The notes beneath the pieces are model-generated. The model had not been told where the DNA came from, did not search any database, and saw only the letters and a program-made list of their open reading frames with translations. Both the position numbers and the translations under genes were made by a program. From Streptomyces antibioticus (GTDB lineage: Bacteria; Actinomycetota; Actinomycetes; Streptomycetales; Streptomycetaceae), in the NCBI RefSeq assembly GCF_002019855.1, contig NZ_CM007717.1, positions 6,581,750-6,645,749 of the forward strand: 64,000 nt of DNA, written 5' to 3'. Positions 17,471 through 27,932 of the stretch are shown piece after piece (the stretch's first letter is position 1; each line of letters begins with the position of its first letter).

Positions 17471-17645
17471 CCTGCTCGCATTCCGCAGTACCCCACGGCC
17501 CCGGGGAACTGTCAAGTGGTCCCTCGGGGCGGCGCCAGGGGGCGCCCGGAGGCAGAGGCGCACGGGCCGGACCGCCGCGCGCCTATGCCGTCGGCACTTT
17601 TCGGCCGTAGGGCCAGGTCACCCAGGCCGGGTCACCGGTTCCCGC

Positions 17646-20024
17646 TCAGCCGACCCGCTCCAGCAGGGCCACCGGCAGCCGTTCGAACAGCTCCGCCACG
17701 CGCGCGTGCCCGGTGAACTCCCGCCCGGTCCCCTTCGGGGCCAGCGCGTCGGCCCACCGCCCCGGCGGCAGCGGCAGCAGCGTCTCCCCCCAGCCGCCCG
17801 CCTCCGCTAGCCGCAGCGACAGCCGGGTCACCGCCGTCACCACCTCGCCGGAGCGCGCGAAGGCCAGACAGTGCGCGGCGGCCGGCCCCTCGGCGACCAG
17901 CGGCTCGTACGTCGCGGACGTGCCGAAGACCTCGGGCCGCCGCCGGCGCAGCCGCAGCGCGGCGGTGGTGACCGCACCCTTCACGCTCTCCCCGGGCGCC
18001 TCACCTCCGTCGGCGGGCTCCGGCGGCGGGAACTGCACCGGACGCCGGTTGTCGGGGTCCACCAGCGCCAGGTACTCGTGCTCCGTGCCCTGGTAGACGT
18101 CCGGCACGCCCGGCATCGTCAGATGCGTCAGCGCCGTGCCGAGCACATTGGCCCGGATGTGCGGGGCCAGCTCCTCGCGCAGGGCGGCCACCCACCGCCC
18201 CGGCACCCCGCACGGCCCCGTCGCGACGAACGCGGCCACCGCGTCCTCGTACGGCGGTTCCTGCTCGGTCCAGCTCGTGTAGAGGCCCGCCTCGCGCGCG
18301 TGCTTGAGCATCGCCTCCCGGATCCGCTCCGGGTCTGCCGGACCGAGCCCGAAGGCGGTCTGCCAGGCCGCCCAGGCGAGCTGCCCGTCCGGTTCGGCCT
18401 CCTCCGCGTGCGTGGCCCGCGCCAGGACCTCCGCCCACCGCCCGGGGCACTCGGTGAGCACCGCCAGCGCGGCCCGTACGTCGGCGCTGCGCTTGGTGTC
18501 GTGCGTCGACACCACCGTCCCGCCCGCCGGCCAGTCGCGCTGCACGCGCGCGCAGTACGCGTGGAAGTCCGCCGGGGACACCCCCGGGGCGCCGGGCTCG
18601 CCGCCCACCTCGTTCGCCGCGAGGAAGGGCACGTACCGGTAGAACGCCGTGTCCTCCATCGCCTTGGCGCGCAGCGCGGACGCCGTCTGCGCGAACCGGG
18701 CCCGGAACTCCGCGCGCGCGGGACCCGTGCCGCCGAGCACCAGCGCGCGCACCACGTCGACCGCGCCCGCCTCCTCGGACACCACGAAGGCCCGCCGCGC
18801 CTCCTCGGCGGCCTCCTCGGTGACCACGGCCGCCGGATCGCCCGAGGCGTACGGCCGGTACACCTCCAGGCGCACCAGCAGCTCCACCAGCGCCGTGCGC
18901 AGCGCCCAGGGGGCGCGGTCGCGCAGGGCGGGGTCGTGGGCCGTCGCGCAGACCCGGGAGGCGGCCCGGGTCAGCCGGTCCAGTTCGGCCGCCAGCTCGT
19001 GCCCGAGCACCCCGTACGCCGCCCTGCGCGCGGTGGCCGCCCAGTCGCCGCCCCGGTCCGTCTGCGGGGCCGCGAAGCGCCGGTAGTGCTCCAGCAGCTC
19101 CCCGGCGCCCTCGGGGTCCGTGAACAGGCCGTCGACGCGGCGCAGGGCGTCGTATCCGGTGGTGCCGGCCACCGGCCAGGAGGGCGGCAGGCGCTCGTCG
19201 TCCGCGAGGATCTTCTCGACGACCGTCCAGCGGCCGCCGGTGGCCTCGTGCAGCCGGTCCAGATAGGTGTCGGGGTCGGCGAGGCCGTCCGGGTGGTCGA
19301 CGCGCAGCCCGTCGAGCACGCCCTCGTGCAGCAGCCGCAGGAGCGTGCCGTGGGTCGCCTCGAACACCTCCGGGTCCTCCACCCGCACCCCGATCAGCTC
19401 CGAGATGCTGAAGAACCGCCGGTAGTTCAGCTCGGTGCGGGCCAGCCGCCACCACACCGGCCGGTACCACTGGGCGTCCAGGAGCTGCGGCAGCGGCAGC
19501 TCCTCGGTGCCGTCCCGCAGCGGAAGGGCGTGCTCGTGGTAGCGCAGGACGCCGTCCTCGACGCGCAGGTGCTCCAGCTCGGCGCCGACGGGACCGCCGA
19601 GCACCGGGACGAGCACCTGGCCGCCGCCCGCCTCCCAGTCGATGTCGAACCAGCGCGCGTACGGCGACTTCGGGCCCTCCCGCAGCACCTCCCACAGGGC
19701 GCGGTTGTGACGCGGGGCCATCGCCATGTGGTTGGGGACGATGTCCGCGACCAGGCCGAGCCCGTGCTCGCGCGCGGTGCGCGCCAGCTCCCGCAGGCCG
19801 TCCTCGCCGCCGAGTTCCGCACGCACACGCGTGTGGTCGACCACGTCGTAGCCATGGAGGGAGCCGGGCACCGCCTCCAGGACCGGCGACAGATGCAGAT
19901 GGGACACACCCAGCGAGGCCAGATACGGCACCGCGGCCGCCGCGGCGGCGAACGGGAACGCGGGCTGGAGCTGCAACCGGTAGGTGGCCGTGGGCACGAC
20001 AGGGACAGCGGGCGCAGGGGTCAT
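17646..20024 (-). CDS. treY: Malto-oligosyltrehalose synthase
   Basis: The 792-residue GH13 enzyme isomerises the reducing-end alpha-1,4 bond of malto-oligosaccharides to the alpha,alpha-1,1 bond of trehalose. It has an N-terminal TYRLQLQ typical of the family, region I ADIVPNHMA, region II DGLRVDHPDGLADP (nucleophile Asp), region III TVVEKIL (Glu) and region IV VSTHDTKRSADVRA. Length matches the family. The ATG at 20024 has aggg upstream. It works with treZ (11444) and the glycogen debranching enzyme directly upstream (glgX, 180 bp away on the same strand) to convert glycogen-derived glucans to trehalose. Confidence 0.95.
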   Translation of the reverse strand: MTPAPAVPVVPTATYRLQLQPAFPFAAAAAAVPYLASLGVSHLHLSPVLEAVPGSLHGYDVVDHTRVRAELGGEDGLRELARTAREHGLGLVADIVPNHMAMAPRHNRALWEVLREGPKSPYARWFDIDWEAGGGQVLVPVLGGPVGAELEHLRVEDGVLRYHEHALPLRDGTEELPLPQLLDAQWYRPVWWRLARTELNYRRFFSISELIGVRVEDPEVFEATHGTLLRLLHEGVLDGLRVDHPDGLADPDTYLDRLHEATGGRWTVVEKILADDERLPPSWPVAGTTGYDALRRVDGLFTDPEGAGELLEHYRRFAAPQTDRGGDWAATARRAAYGVLGHELAAELDRLTRAASRVCATAHDPALRDRAPWALRTALVELLVRLEVYRPYASGDPAAVVTEEAAEEARRAFVVSEEAGAVDVVRALVLGGTGPARAEFRARFAQTASALRAKAMEDTAFYRYVPFLAANEVGGEPGAPGVSPADFHAYCARVQRDWPAGGTVVSTHDTKRSADVRAALAVLTECPGRWAEVLARATHAEEAEPDGQLAWAAWQTAFGLGPADPERIREAMLKHAREAGLYTSWTEQEPPYEDAVAAFVATGPCGVPGRWVAALREELAPHIRANVLGTALTHLTMPGVPDVYQGTEHEYLALVDPDNRRPVQFPPPEPADGGEAPGESVKGAVTTAALRLRRRRPEVFGTSATYEPLVAEGPAAAHCLAFARSGEVVTAVTRLSLRLAEAGGWGETLLPLPPGRWADALAPKGTGREFTGHARVAELFERLPVALLERVG

Positions 20025-20100
20025 GCAACCCTACGTACCCGCCCGGCCCCGATTCGTGTCACCCGGGCCCCGACCGGGTGCCCCCGGCCGGGCCCGTCGG

Positions 20101-20198
20101 CCCGCATCGCGCGCGTGTCCGGGCCCGCCCGCCGGCCCGCATCGCGCGCGTGTCCGGGCCCGCCCGCCGGCCCGCATCGCGCGCGTGCCCGCCCGCCG
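20101..20198. repeat. 35-bp tandem repeat, 2.8 copies
   Basis: Two exact 35-bp units (20101-20135 and 20136-20170) beginning cccgcatcgcgcgcgtgtcc are followed by a third shortened copy to 20198. The array sits between the glgX stop and the treY start. Its atcgcgcgcgtgt core recurs in the repeat block at 16011-16225. Confidence 0.9.
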
Positions 20199-20204
20199 TC
20201 CCGG

Positions 20205-22313
<2,109 letters not shown>

Positions 22314-22504
22314 GGAACGACTCTTTCAGGTGTGCCGCCGCGCCGCTGGCGCCTTGCCCCCGAGTCTCCCCGAAAGTGAGGGAACCACCCGCGACTTACG
22401 GCCCTCTTACCTGGCGACCAGCGCATACGCCGGCATACGGCGTATGCCGAACCAGTGGGGCAATCAGACGTACTCCCGCGCATCAGGGGGAGTAGGGGGC
22501 AATT

Positions 22505-23329
22505 GTGCGCACGACAGTGCGCCGCCACCTGGGCAAGGTGGTGGCGGGAACGGCCCTCGCGGTGGCCGCGACAGCCGTGATGGTCGGCATCACCCTGCCG
22601 AGCACGGCGGGGGCGGACGACACCGGGGGGACCAGGGCCGGACAGACGGCCGGACAAGCGACAGGACAGGGCGCGGCCGACGGCCAAGGCGGCGCGGTGG
22701 CGCCCGGCGTCGTCGAGGAGGCCCCGTCGGAGGGCCGGAAGGGCACGGGCCGCGACCCGCTCACCGACGACGAGCTGAAGCGCGTCGAGCGCATCGCGCT
22801 CAGCCGCCAGCTCTTCAACGCCGCCCAGGACGTCGAGGGCGACCGCGGACCGCAGCGCCTCGGCGTGGACCTCGCCGCGCCCGAGGCCGACGAACTGGAC
22901 GACCCGAAGGCGCCCCGGCGCGCCGACGTGACGTTCTACGACTACAAGAACGACTCGGTGGTCACCAAGACCGTCAACCTCGACACCGGCAAGGTCGAGA
23001 ACACCGCCACCCAGACCGGGGTGCAGCCGCCGCTGAGCAGCGCCGAGCAGGACGAGGCGGGCCGGCTGCTGATCGCCGACCCGCTCGGCGCCGGACTGCG
23101 CGCCGACTACCAGGACGCGACCGGCTCCCAGCTCACCTCGCCCGATCAGCTCCAGCTCGCGAGCATGATCTACCGCGCGGTGCCGGGCGCCCAGCCTGCC
23201 GCGCTCGACCAATGCGGAAAGCACCGCTGCGTGCGCCTGCTGCCGAAGGTGAAGAACGGCCCGTGGATCGACGCGCGGTCCCTGGTGATCGACCTCAGCA
23301 CCGCCAAGGTCGTCGAACTCACCGGCTGA
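22505..23329 (+). CDS. Secreted protein paired with a copper amine oxidase
   Basis: The protein has about 274 residues, from GTG 22505. The N terminus has Arg residues (VRRHLGKVV) then a hydrophobic stretch and TAGADD, a likely signal peptide with cleavage near residue 36. A Gly/Gln/Ala-rich low-complexity linker (about 38-75) follows, then a folded region with two Cys in QCGKHRCVRLL that could form a disulfide. A segment ADVTFYDYKNDSVVTKTVNL resembles the N-terminal beta modules of copper amine oxidases. Because the next gene encodes only the catalytic half of such an oxidase, this may be a separate accessory or N-domain subunit; that is inference. Spacing to the oxidase is 64 bp. Confidence 0.7.
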   Translation: MRTTVRRHLGKVVAGTALAVAATAVMVGITLPSTAGADDTGGTRAGQTAGQATGQGAADGQGGAVAPGVVEEAPSEGRKGTGRDPLTDDELKRVERIALSRQLFNAAQDVEGDRGPQRLGVDLAAPEADELDDPKAPRRADVTFYDYKNDSVVTKTVNLDTGKVENTATQTGVQPPLSSAEQDEAGRLLIADPLGAGLRADYQDATGSQLTSPDQLQLASMIYRAVPGAQPAALDQCGKHRCVRLLPKVKNGPWIDARSLVIDLSTAKVVELTG

Positions 23330-23393
23330 GCCGCGCCGCGTCCACCCTTCCCACCAGCTCCGCGTGTCCTTCATGTCTAGGAGTCATGTCCAC

Positions 23394-24713
23394 ATGCGCG
23401 TGAACCACATCAGCCGTACCCGCAAGGGAGCGGCCTTCGGCCTGTCGCTGGCCGCGCTGGCCGCCGGCGCGACCGCCGGGGCGGGCCCCGCCGTCGCCCA
23501 GCCGAAGGCCGCCCCCGCGCCGGCCGCCGACTGCAGCGCCGCCTACCGCATCGAACAGAAGCTCTCCACCGGCACCACCTGGCGCATGTGCTGGCGCTAC
23601 GAGGCCAAGTCCGGGCTCGTCCTGGAGAAGGTCACCTACCAGCCGCCCGGCGAGCCCAAGCCGATCCGCGTCCTCACCAGCGCCAAACTCGCCCAGATCC
23701 ACGTCCCATACGACGACGGCAAGAACGAGTACAACGACGTCACCGACTACAACTTCGGCTCCGGGCTGGTGAATCTGGCCCCCGCCGAGTGTCCCGGCGG
23801 CACCATCAAGACGGTCAAGGTCCCCGAGTCCTTCGACCCGGCGCACCCCAACGTCAAGGGCCTGTGCACCACGACCCGTTCACGCGGCCACGCCTACCGT
23901 ATGCAGGCCGACACCGGCAACAAGGTCTACCAGGCCCAGGGCAAGGACCTGCTCGTCTACACGGTCAACAAGGTCGGCTGGTACGAGTACATGACCGAGT
24001 GGCGCTTCTCCGACGACGGCACCGTCAACATGAACGTCGGTGCCACCGGCAGCCTTTCGCCCTTCGACTACGACGCGGGCGACGGCCGCGGCTGGCCGAT
24101 AGGCAAGGGCGCCAAGGCGTACGCGACCAGCCACAGCCACAACGTCTTCTGGCGGCTGGACTTCGGCCTCGACGCCTCCTCCGCCAACAAGATCGAGCAG
24201 TACGACTCGGTCGTCAGCCCGCCGGCGAGCGGCCAGCAGGGACCGACCGCCAAGACCAAGCGCACCCCCGTCACCAAGGAACTCGCGGGCGACGCCAAGA
24301 ACATGCGCTGGTGGCGGGTCGTCAGCAACATCGGCAAGAACAAGGACGGCCACCCGCGCAGCTACGAGCTGGTCCCCGGCGCCACCACCAAGTACTCCGG
24401 ACGTCCCTTCACCAAGCACGACGTCTACTTCACCGAGTACAACAAGTGCGAGATGTACGCCAACAACAACCCCCTCGCCTGCGGCGCCGGTCACCCGAAG
24501 TCCGTCGACAAGTGGGTCAACGGCCAGACCCTCAAGCACCCGGTGACCTGGGTCAACGTCGGCTTCCACCACATCGCGCGGGACGAGGACCAGCAGCCGA
24601 TGCCGGTCCACTGGCAGGGCTTCTCCATCGTCCCCCGCGATGTCACCGCTATGAATCCGCTCACTCCGCCGGCCCTCGCGGGTCAGAACGGTCGTCCGAA
24701 CAACGGAAGTTGA
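23394..24713 (+). CDS. Short secreted copper amine oxidase-like protein (catalytic domain only)
   Basis: The 439-residue protein has a signal peptide (about 1-35, ending AVAQ) and then only the large C-terminal domain of copper amine oxidases; full enzymes are about 650 residues. Copper ligands are present: HSH in TSHSHNVFWRLDFG and a third His in NVGFHHIARDED, followed by the conserved MPVHWQGF. The active-base region VPYDDG...DYNFGSG also aligns. At the TPQ cofactor site the usual N-Y-[DE] reads W-Y-E (VGWYEYMTEW): the modifiable Tyr is kept but the Asn before it is Trp. The ATG at 23394 is chosen because aggag lies 10 nt upstream. Amine oxidation is therefore plausible but unproven. Confidence 0.8.
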   Translation: MRVNHISRTRKGAAFGLSLAALAAGATAGAGPAVAQPKAAPAPAADCSAAYRIEQKLSTGTTWRMCWRYEAKSGLVLEKVTYQPPGEPKPIRVLTSAKLAQIHVPYDDGKNEYNDVTDYNFGSGLVNLAPAECPGGTIKTVKVPESFDPAHPNVKGLCTTTRSRGHAYRMQADTGNKVYQAQGKDLLVYTVNKVGWYEYMTEWRFSDDGTVNMNVGATGSLSPFDYDAGDGRGWPIGKGAKAYATSHSHNVFWRLDFGLDASSANKIEQYDSVVSPPASGQQGPTAKTKRTPVTKELAGDAKNMRWWRVVSNIGKNKDGHPRSYELVPGATTKYSGRPFTKHDVYFTEYNKCEMYANNNPLACGAGHPKSVDKWVNGQTLKHPVTWVNVGFHHIARDEDQQPMPVHWQGFSIVPRDVTAMNPLTPPALAGQNGRPNNGS

Positions 24714-24815
24714 GAAACGACCTGCCCATCCGGCTGCATCGCCGACCGCTCCCGGAGTACCCTTCCTTGATCGTTGGCACAGGGAGAGCTCGGGGGAGCG
24801 GAAGGCGGTGCGCGG

Positions 24816-26054
24816 GTGGGCTCGGGAGGGCTGGAGCTGCCCCCTGGTGACGACAGTCACGAGGGGAACTCCACAGACGCCCCGCCCGGCACGGTGTCCC
24901 TGGCCCGGCCGATGGAGACCAACTCCATCGGCCCGGAGCTGGACTGGGACGCCGACGCCTGGCGCGAGGTACGCACCCGCGCCCAGCGGGCCGGCCGGGC
25001 CTACATCTGGCTGAACCTCGTGGAACAGCGGCTGCGCGCCGTCGTGGCCGCCGTACTGCGCCCCATCTACGAACCCGTCCACGGCGACGACTGGGTGGTC
25101 GCCGCGGCCGGCCCCGCCGGACAGGAATGGGTGCAGCGCGCGGTCGCCGTCCGCGAAGTCAGCCGCCGCAAGGGCTACTTGCTCGACCCGGCCGACGACA
25201 ATGTCATCTCCTTCCTGACGTTGCCCCAGCTCCGCGAGCTGATGGTCCAGCACTGGCCGTGCTTCGAGCCGTACTTCGACGACCGCCGGGACGTCGAACT
25301 CGCCCTGGACGAGCTGGAGGTGACCCGCAACGTCGTCTCCCGCAACCGCGCCCTGTCCGAGGCCGTCCTCGGCCAGGCCGAACGGGCCTCCGCACGGCTC
25401 CTGGAGATGCTCGGCACCAGCGGCGACGTACCGTCCGCGCGTCGGCTGCCCGTGGACGCCGTCGAGGACCTCGTCGGCGACCGGTACGCGGACGTCGTCG
25501 CCGTCCACTCCGACCGGGTGCGGCTGCTGCGCCAGTTCCCCGCCGAGGACATCTTCGACGGCTCCCGGCGCATCGACGCCATCGGCATCGGCCTCAACCT
25601 GCTGGTGCAGAACTTCTCCGGCCGCCGGCTGGTCCGGCTCGCCGAGGCCGGCGCCCGGATCCGGCTGCTCTTCCTCAACCCGGCCTCCAGCGCCGTCAAG
25701 CGCCGCGAACGCGAACTGGGCATGAAACGGGGCGAGCTGAGCCGCTCGGTGGAGATGAACATCCTCCATATGCGCCGCGTCCGCTCCCGGCTGCGCGACC
25801 CGGGCGCCTTCCAGATCCAGGTGTACGACGAGACACCCCGCTTCACCGCCTACCTCGTCGACGGCGACGGCACCGACGGCGTCGCCGTCGTCCAGTCCTA
25901 TCTGCGGCGGATGCGCGGCATGGAGGCGCCCGTGCTGGTGCTGCGCAACGGCAACCGGGTGGTCAAGTCCGGCGAGGCAGAAGAAGTCGGACTTTTCTCG
26001 GCGTACCGCGAGGAGTTCGAGCTGGCTTGGGCGGATTCGCGCCCTGTGTCCTGA
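24816..26054 (+). CDS. SAV2148-family HEPN-domain protein
   Basis: The 412-residue protein is recognised as the SAV2148-type HEPN family of actinobacteria. A helical HEPN-like region (about 35-200) contains EVTRNVVSRNRALSEAV, where HEPN RNases usually show R-x4-6-H; no His is in place here, so nuclease activity is doubtful. The C-terminal half (about 215-405: FDGSRRIDAIGIGLNLLVQNF, then IRLLFLNPAS and a region ending VVKSGEAEEVGLFSAYREEF) resembles phospholipase-D-like or DUF5919-type sensor folds. The GTG at 24816 has ggaagg 10 nt upstream. It is followed 86 bp later by a DEDDh exonuclease on the same strand. Confidence 0.8.
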   Translation: MGSGGLELPPGDDSHEGNSTDAPPGTVSLARPMETNSIGPELDWDADAWREVRTRAQRAGRAYIWLNLVEQRLRAVVAAVLRPIYEPVHGDDWVVAAAGPAGQEWVQRAVAVREVSRRKGYLLDPADDNVISFLTLPQLRELMVQHWPCFEPYFDDRRDVELALDELEVTRNVVSRNRALSEAVLGQAERASARLLEMLGTSGDVPSARRLPVDAVEDLVGDRYADVVAVHSDRVRLLRQFPAEDIFDGSRRIDAIGIGLNLLVQNFSGRRLVRLAEAGARIRLLFLNPASSAVKRRERELGMKRGELSRSVEMNILHMRRVRSRLRDPGAFQIQVYDETPRFTAYLVDGDGTDGVAVVQSYLRRMRGMEAPVLVLRNGNRVVKSGEAEEVGLFSAYREEFELAWADSRPVS

Positions 26055-26140
26055 AGTGGAGGGCTCTCCTCTCATTGTCAGTGGCCCGTGCGAAGGTGGG
26101 GACCACTGGGGGAAAGCACCACCGAGAAGGGGGGCCACGC

Positions 26141-26866
26141 ATGGCCTGGTACCAGGAGCTGCTGGTCGGCTTCGACCTGGAGACGACCGGGACGGACCCG
26201 CGCGAGGCGCGCATCGTCACAGGGGCCGTGATCGAGGTCAGGGACGGACAGGTCCTGGGACACCGGGAGTGGCTCGCCGACCCGGGCGTGGAGATCCCGG
26301 CCGACGCCGTCGCCGTGCACGGCATCAGCAATGAGCGCGCCACCGCCGAGGGCCGCCCCGCCGACCAGGTGGCCGACGCCCTCGCCGACGTCCTGACGGG
26401 CTACTGGCGCGCCGGGGTCCCGGTCGTCGCCTACAACGCCGCCTTCGACCTCACCCTCCTCACCGCCGAACTGCGGCGCCACGGACTGCCGTCCCTGCGC
26501 GACCGTCTCGGCGGCGTGGACCCGGCACCGGTGATCGACCCGTACACCATCGACCGCCGGGCCGACCGCTACCGCCGGGGCAAGCGCACCCTCGAAGCGG
26601 TCTGCGCCGAGTACGGCGTCCCGCTCGACGCCGCTCACAACGCCTCGGCGGACGCCCTCGCCGCCGCCCGGCTGGCCCGTGCGATAGCTGGCCGGCACCC
26701 CAAGATCGCGGCCCTTGGTCCGGCCGAGCTGCACCACCGCCAGATCGAGTGGTACGCCGAGTGGGCGGCCGACTTCCAGAGCTTCCTGCGCCGCAAGGGC
26801 GAGCCGGACGCCGTGGTGGACGGCGTCTGGCCGGTCCGGGAACTGGCGGACACCCCCGCCGGCTGA
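26141..26866 (+). CDS. DnaQ-like 3'-5' exonuclease
   Basis: The 241-residue DEDDh exonuclease has Exo I GFDLETTGTD (Asp, Glu), Exo II VAYNAAFDLTLL (Asp) and Exo III AAHNASADALAAA (His, Asp). The fold covers residues about 5-185, with a short Trp-rich helical tail (WYAEWAADFQ). It has the size of stand-alone epsilon-like proofreading or RNA/DNA-trimming nucleases and lacks polymerase or helicase fusions. The ATG at 26141 has aaggggggcc upstream. The same-strand position after the HEPN gene may be coincidental. It converges on the APH kinase that ends at 26913. Confidence 0.92.
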   Translation: MAWYQELLVGFDLETTGTDPREARIVTGAVIEVRDGQVLGHREWLADPGVEIPADAVAVHGISNERATAEGRPADQVADALADVLTGYWRAGVPVVAYNAAFDLTLLTAELRRHGLPSLRDRLGGVDPAPVIDPYTIDRRADRYRRGKRTLEAVCAEYGVPLDAAHNASADALAAARLARAIAGRHPKIAALGPAELHHRQIEWYAEWAADFQSFLRRKGEPDAVVDGVWPVRELADTPAG

Positions 26867-26912
26867 CGCCACCGGCCGAGGTTCCGGCGGGCGCCGCTTC
26901 CCCGGCGCCCCG

Positions 26913-27776
26913 TCAGAAGGGGTACCAGCGCACCGCCGCGTCCCCGTCCCGCAGGGACGCCACCCGGCGCTCGAACTCCGCCCGCGCCCCGGGGTTCGCG
27001 GGCGCGTGCTGGGCCACCCAGGCGCAGCTCGCCGTCTCACGCGCACCGCGCAGCACCCCACACCCCTCCCACTCCCGTACGTCCCAGCCGTACGCCTCGG
27101 TGAAGGCGTCGTACTCCCGCGCGGGCAGCCCGTAGCGGTCCCGCGAGAGGGCCATCACCACCAGATCGTGCTCCCGCAGATCGGCGGAGACGGTCTCCAG
27201 GTCGACCAGGACCGGACCGTCGGGCCCGATGTGCACATTGCGGGGCAGGGCGTCCCCGTGGATCGGCCCCGGCGGCAGATGCGGGGTGAGCGCGGCGGCC
27301 GCCGCCGCGAAGCCGTCGCGGCGCTCGCGCAGATAGGCCGCGTCCGCGGGGTCGACCGCGTCGCCCGCCAGGCGCAGCCAGCGCTCCACCCCGGACAGCA
27401 GATCGCGCGGCGGCAGCCCGAAGGCGGGTGCGGGCAGGGCGTGCAGCCGTCGCAGCAGCACCGCCAGATCGCGCGGTCCGGCGGGCCGTACGGGATCGGG
27501 CAGCCGGTGCCACACCGTCACCGGGTGCCCGCGCACCAGCAGCGGTTCCGGCGCGGCCGCCCGTACCGCCGGGACGTCCGCCTCCGCCAGCCATGCCGCG
27601 ACGTCCAGCTCCCGCCGGGCCCGGTCCAGGAGTTCGGCGGTCCGGCCCACCTTCACCACCAGGTCACCCGCGGCGAACACAGCGTTCTCGCCCAGGGCGA
27701 GCAGCCGCGCGTCCCCGGCCGGGCCGGGCAGCACCCCCGCCGCGGCCAGTACGTCCCGTGCCGCCGCCTCGTCCAT
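26913..27776 (-). CDS. APH-family phosphotransferase (active-site intact)
   Basis: The 287-residue aminoglycoside/choline-kinase fold protein has catalytic loop HGDALPRNVHI (Asp and Asn present) followed by VLVDLETVS (metal Asp) at about residues 188-212, and an N-lobe Lys in LVVKVGR. It therefore looks catalytically competent, unlike the APH-fold protein at 10414. Substrate could be an antibiotic or a small metabolite. The ATG at 27776 has ggagg upstream. It is divergent from a macrolide-type glycosyltransferase across a 156-bp promoter region, and a partial copy of both genes lies at 29197 and 31447, so the pair behaves as a unit in evolution. Confidence 0.85.
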   Translation of the reverse strand: MDEAAARDVLAAAGVLPGPAGDARLLALGENAVFAAGDLVVKVGRTAELLDRARRELDVAAWLAEADVPAVRAAAPEPLLVRGHPVTVWHRLPDPVRPAGPRDLAVLLRRLHALPAPAFGLPPRDLLSGVERWLRLAGDAVDPADAAYLRERRDGFAAAAAALTPHLPPGPIHGDALPRNVHIGPDGPVLVDLETVSADLREHDLVVMALSRDRYGLPAREYDAFTEAYGWDVREWEGCGVLRGARETASCAWVAQHAPANPGARAEFERRVASLRDGDAAVRWYPF

Positions 27777-27895
27777 CGCCGCCTCCGTGTCGCCCGTCCG
27801 TCCGCCGTTTCCGGTGATCAGTCTCGCATTCGCACAGGTCGGACGGTGTGGGCGGATCTTTCTCGGATGTGCGCGGATCTTTCCCGGAATTGATG

Positions 27896-27932
27896 TTGCA
27901 CGAGACGTCTCGTCTCGCCTAAGGTCGGTGGC
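27896..27932 (+). promoter_or_regulatory. Promoter with palindromic operator, probably leaderless
   Basis: TTGCAC (27896-27901) and TAAGGT (27920-27925) form a -35/-10 pair with 18-bp spacing. Only 7 bp separate the -10 from the ATG, so transcription should start at the start codon. The perfect palindrome cgagacgtctcg (27901-27912) lies in the spacer, a natural repressor site. A near-copy precedes the pseudogene at 31447. Confidence 0.75.

Noticed and set aside
20101..20198. Possible CRISPR array
   Set aside because: Units are directly contiguous with no spacers; it is a plain tandem repeat.
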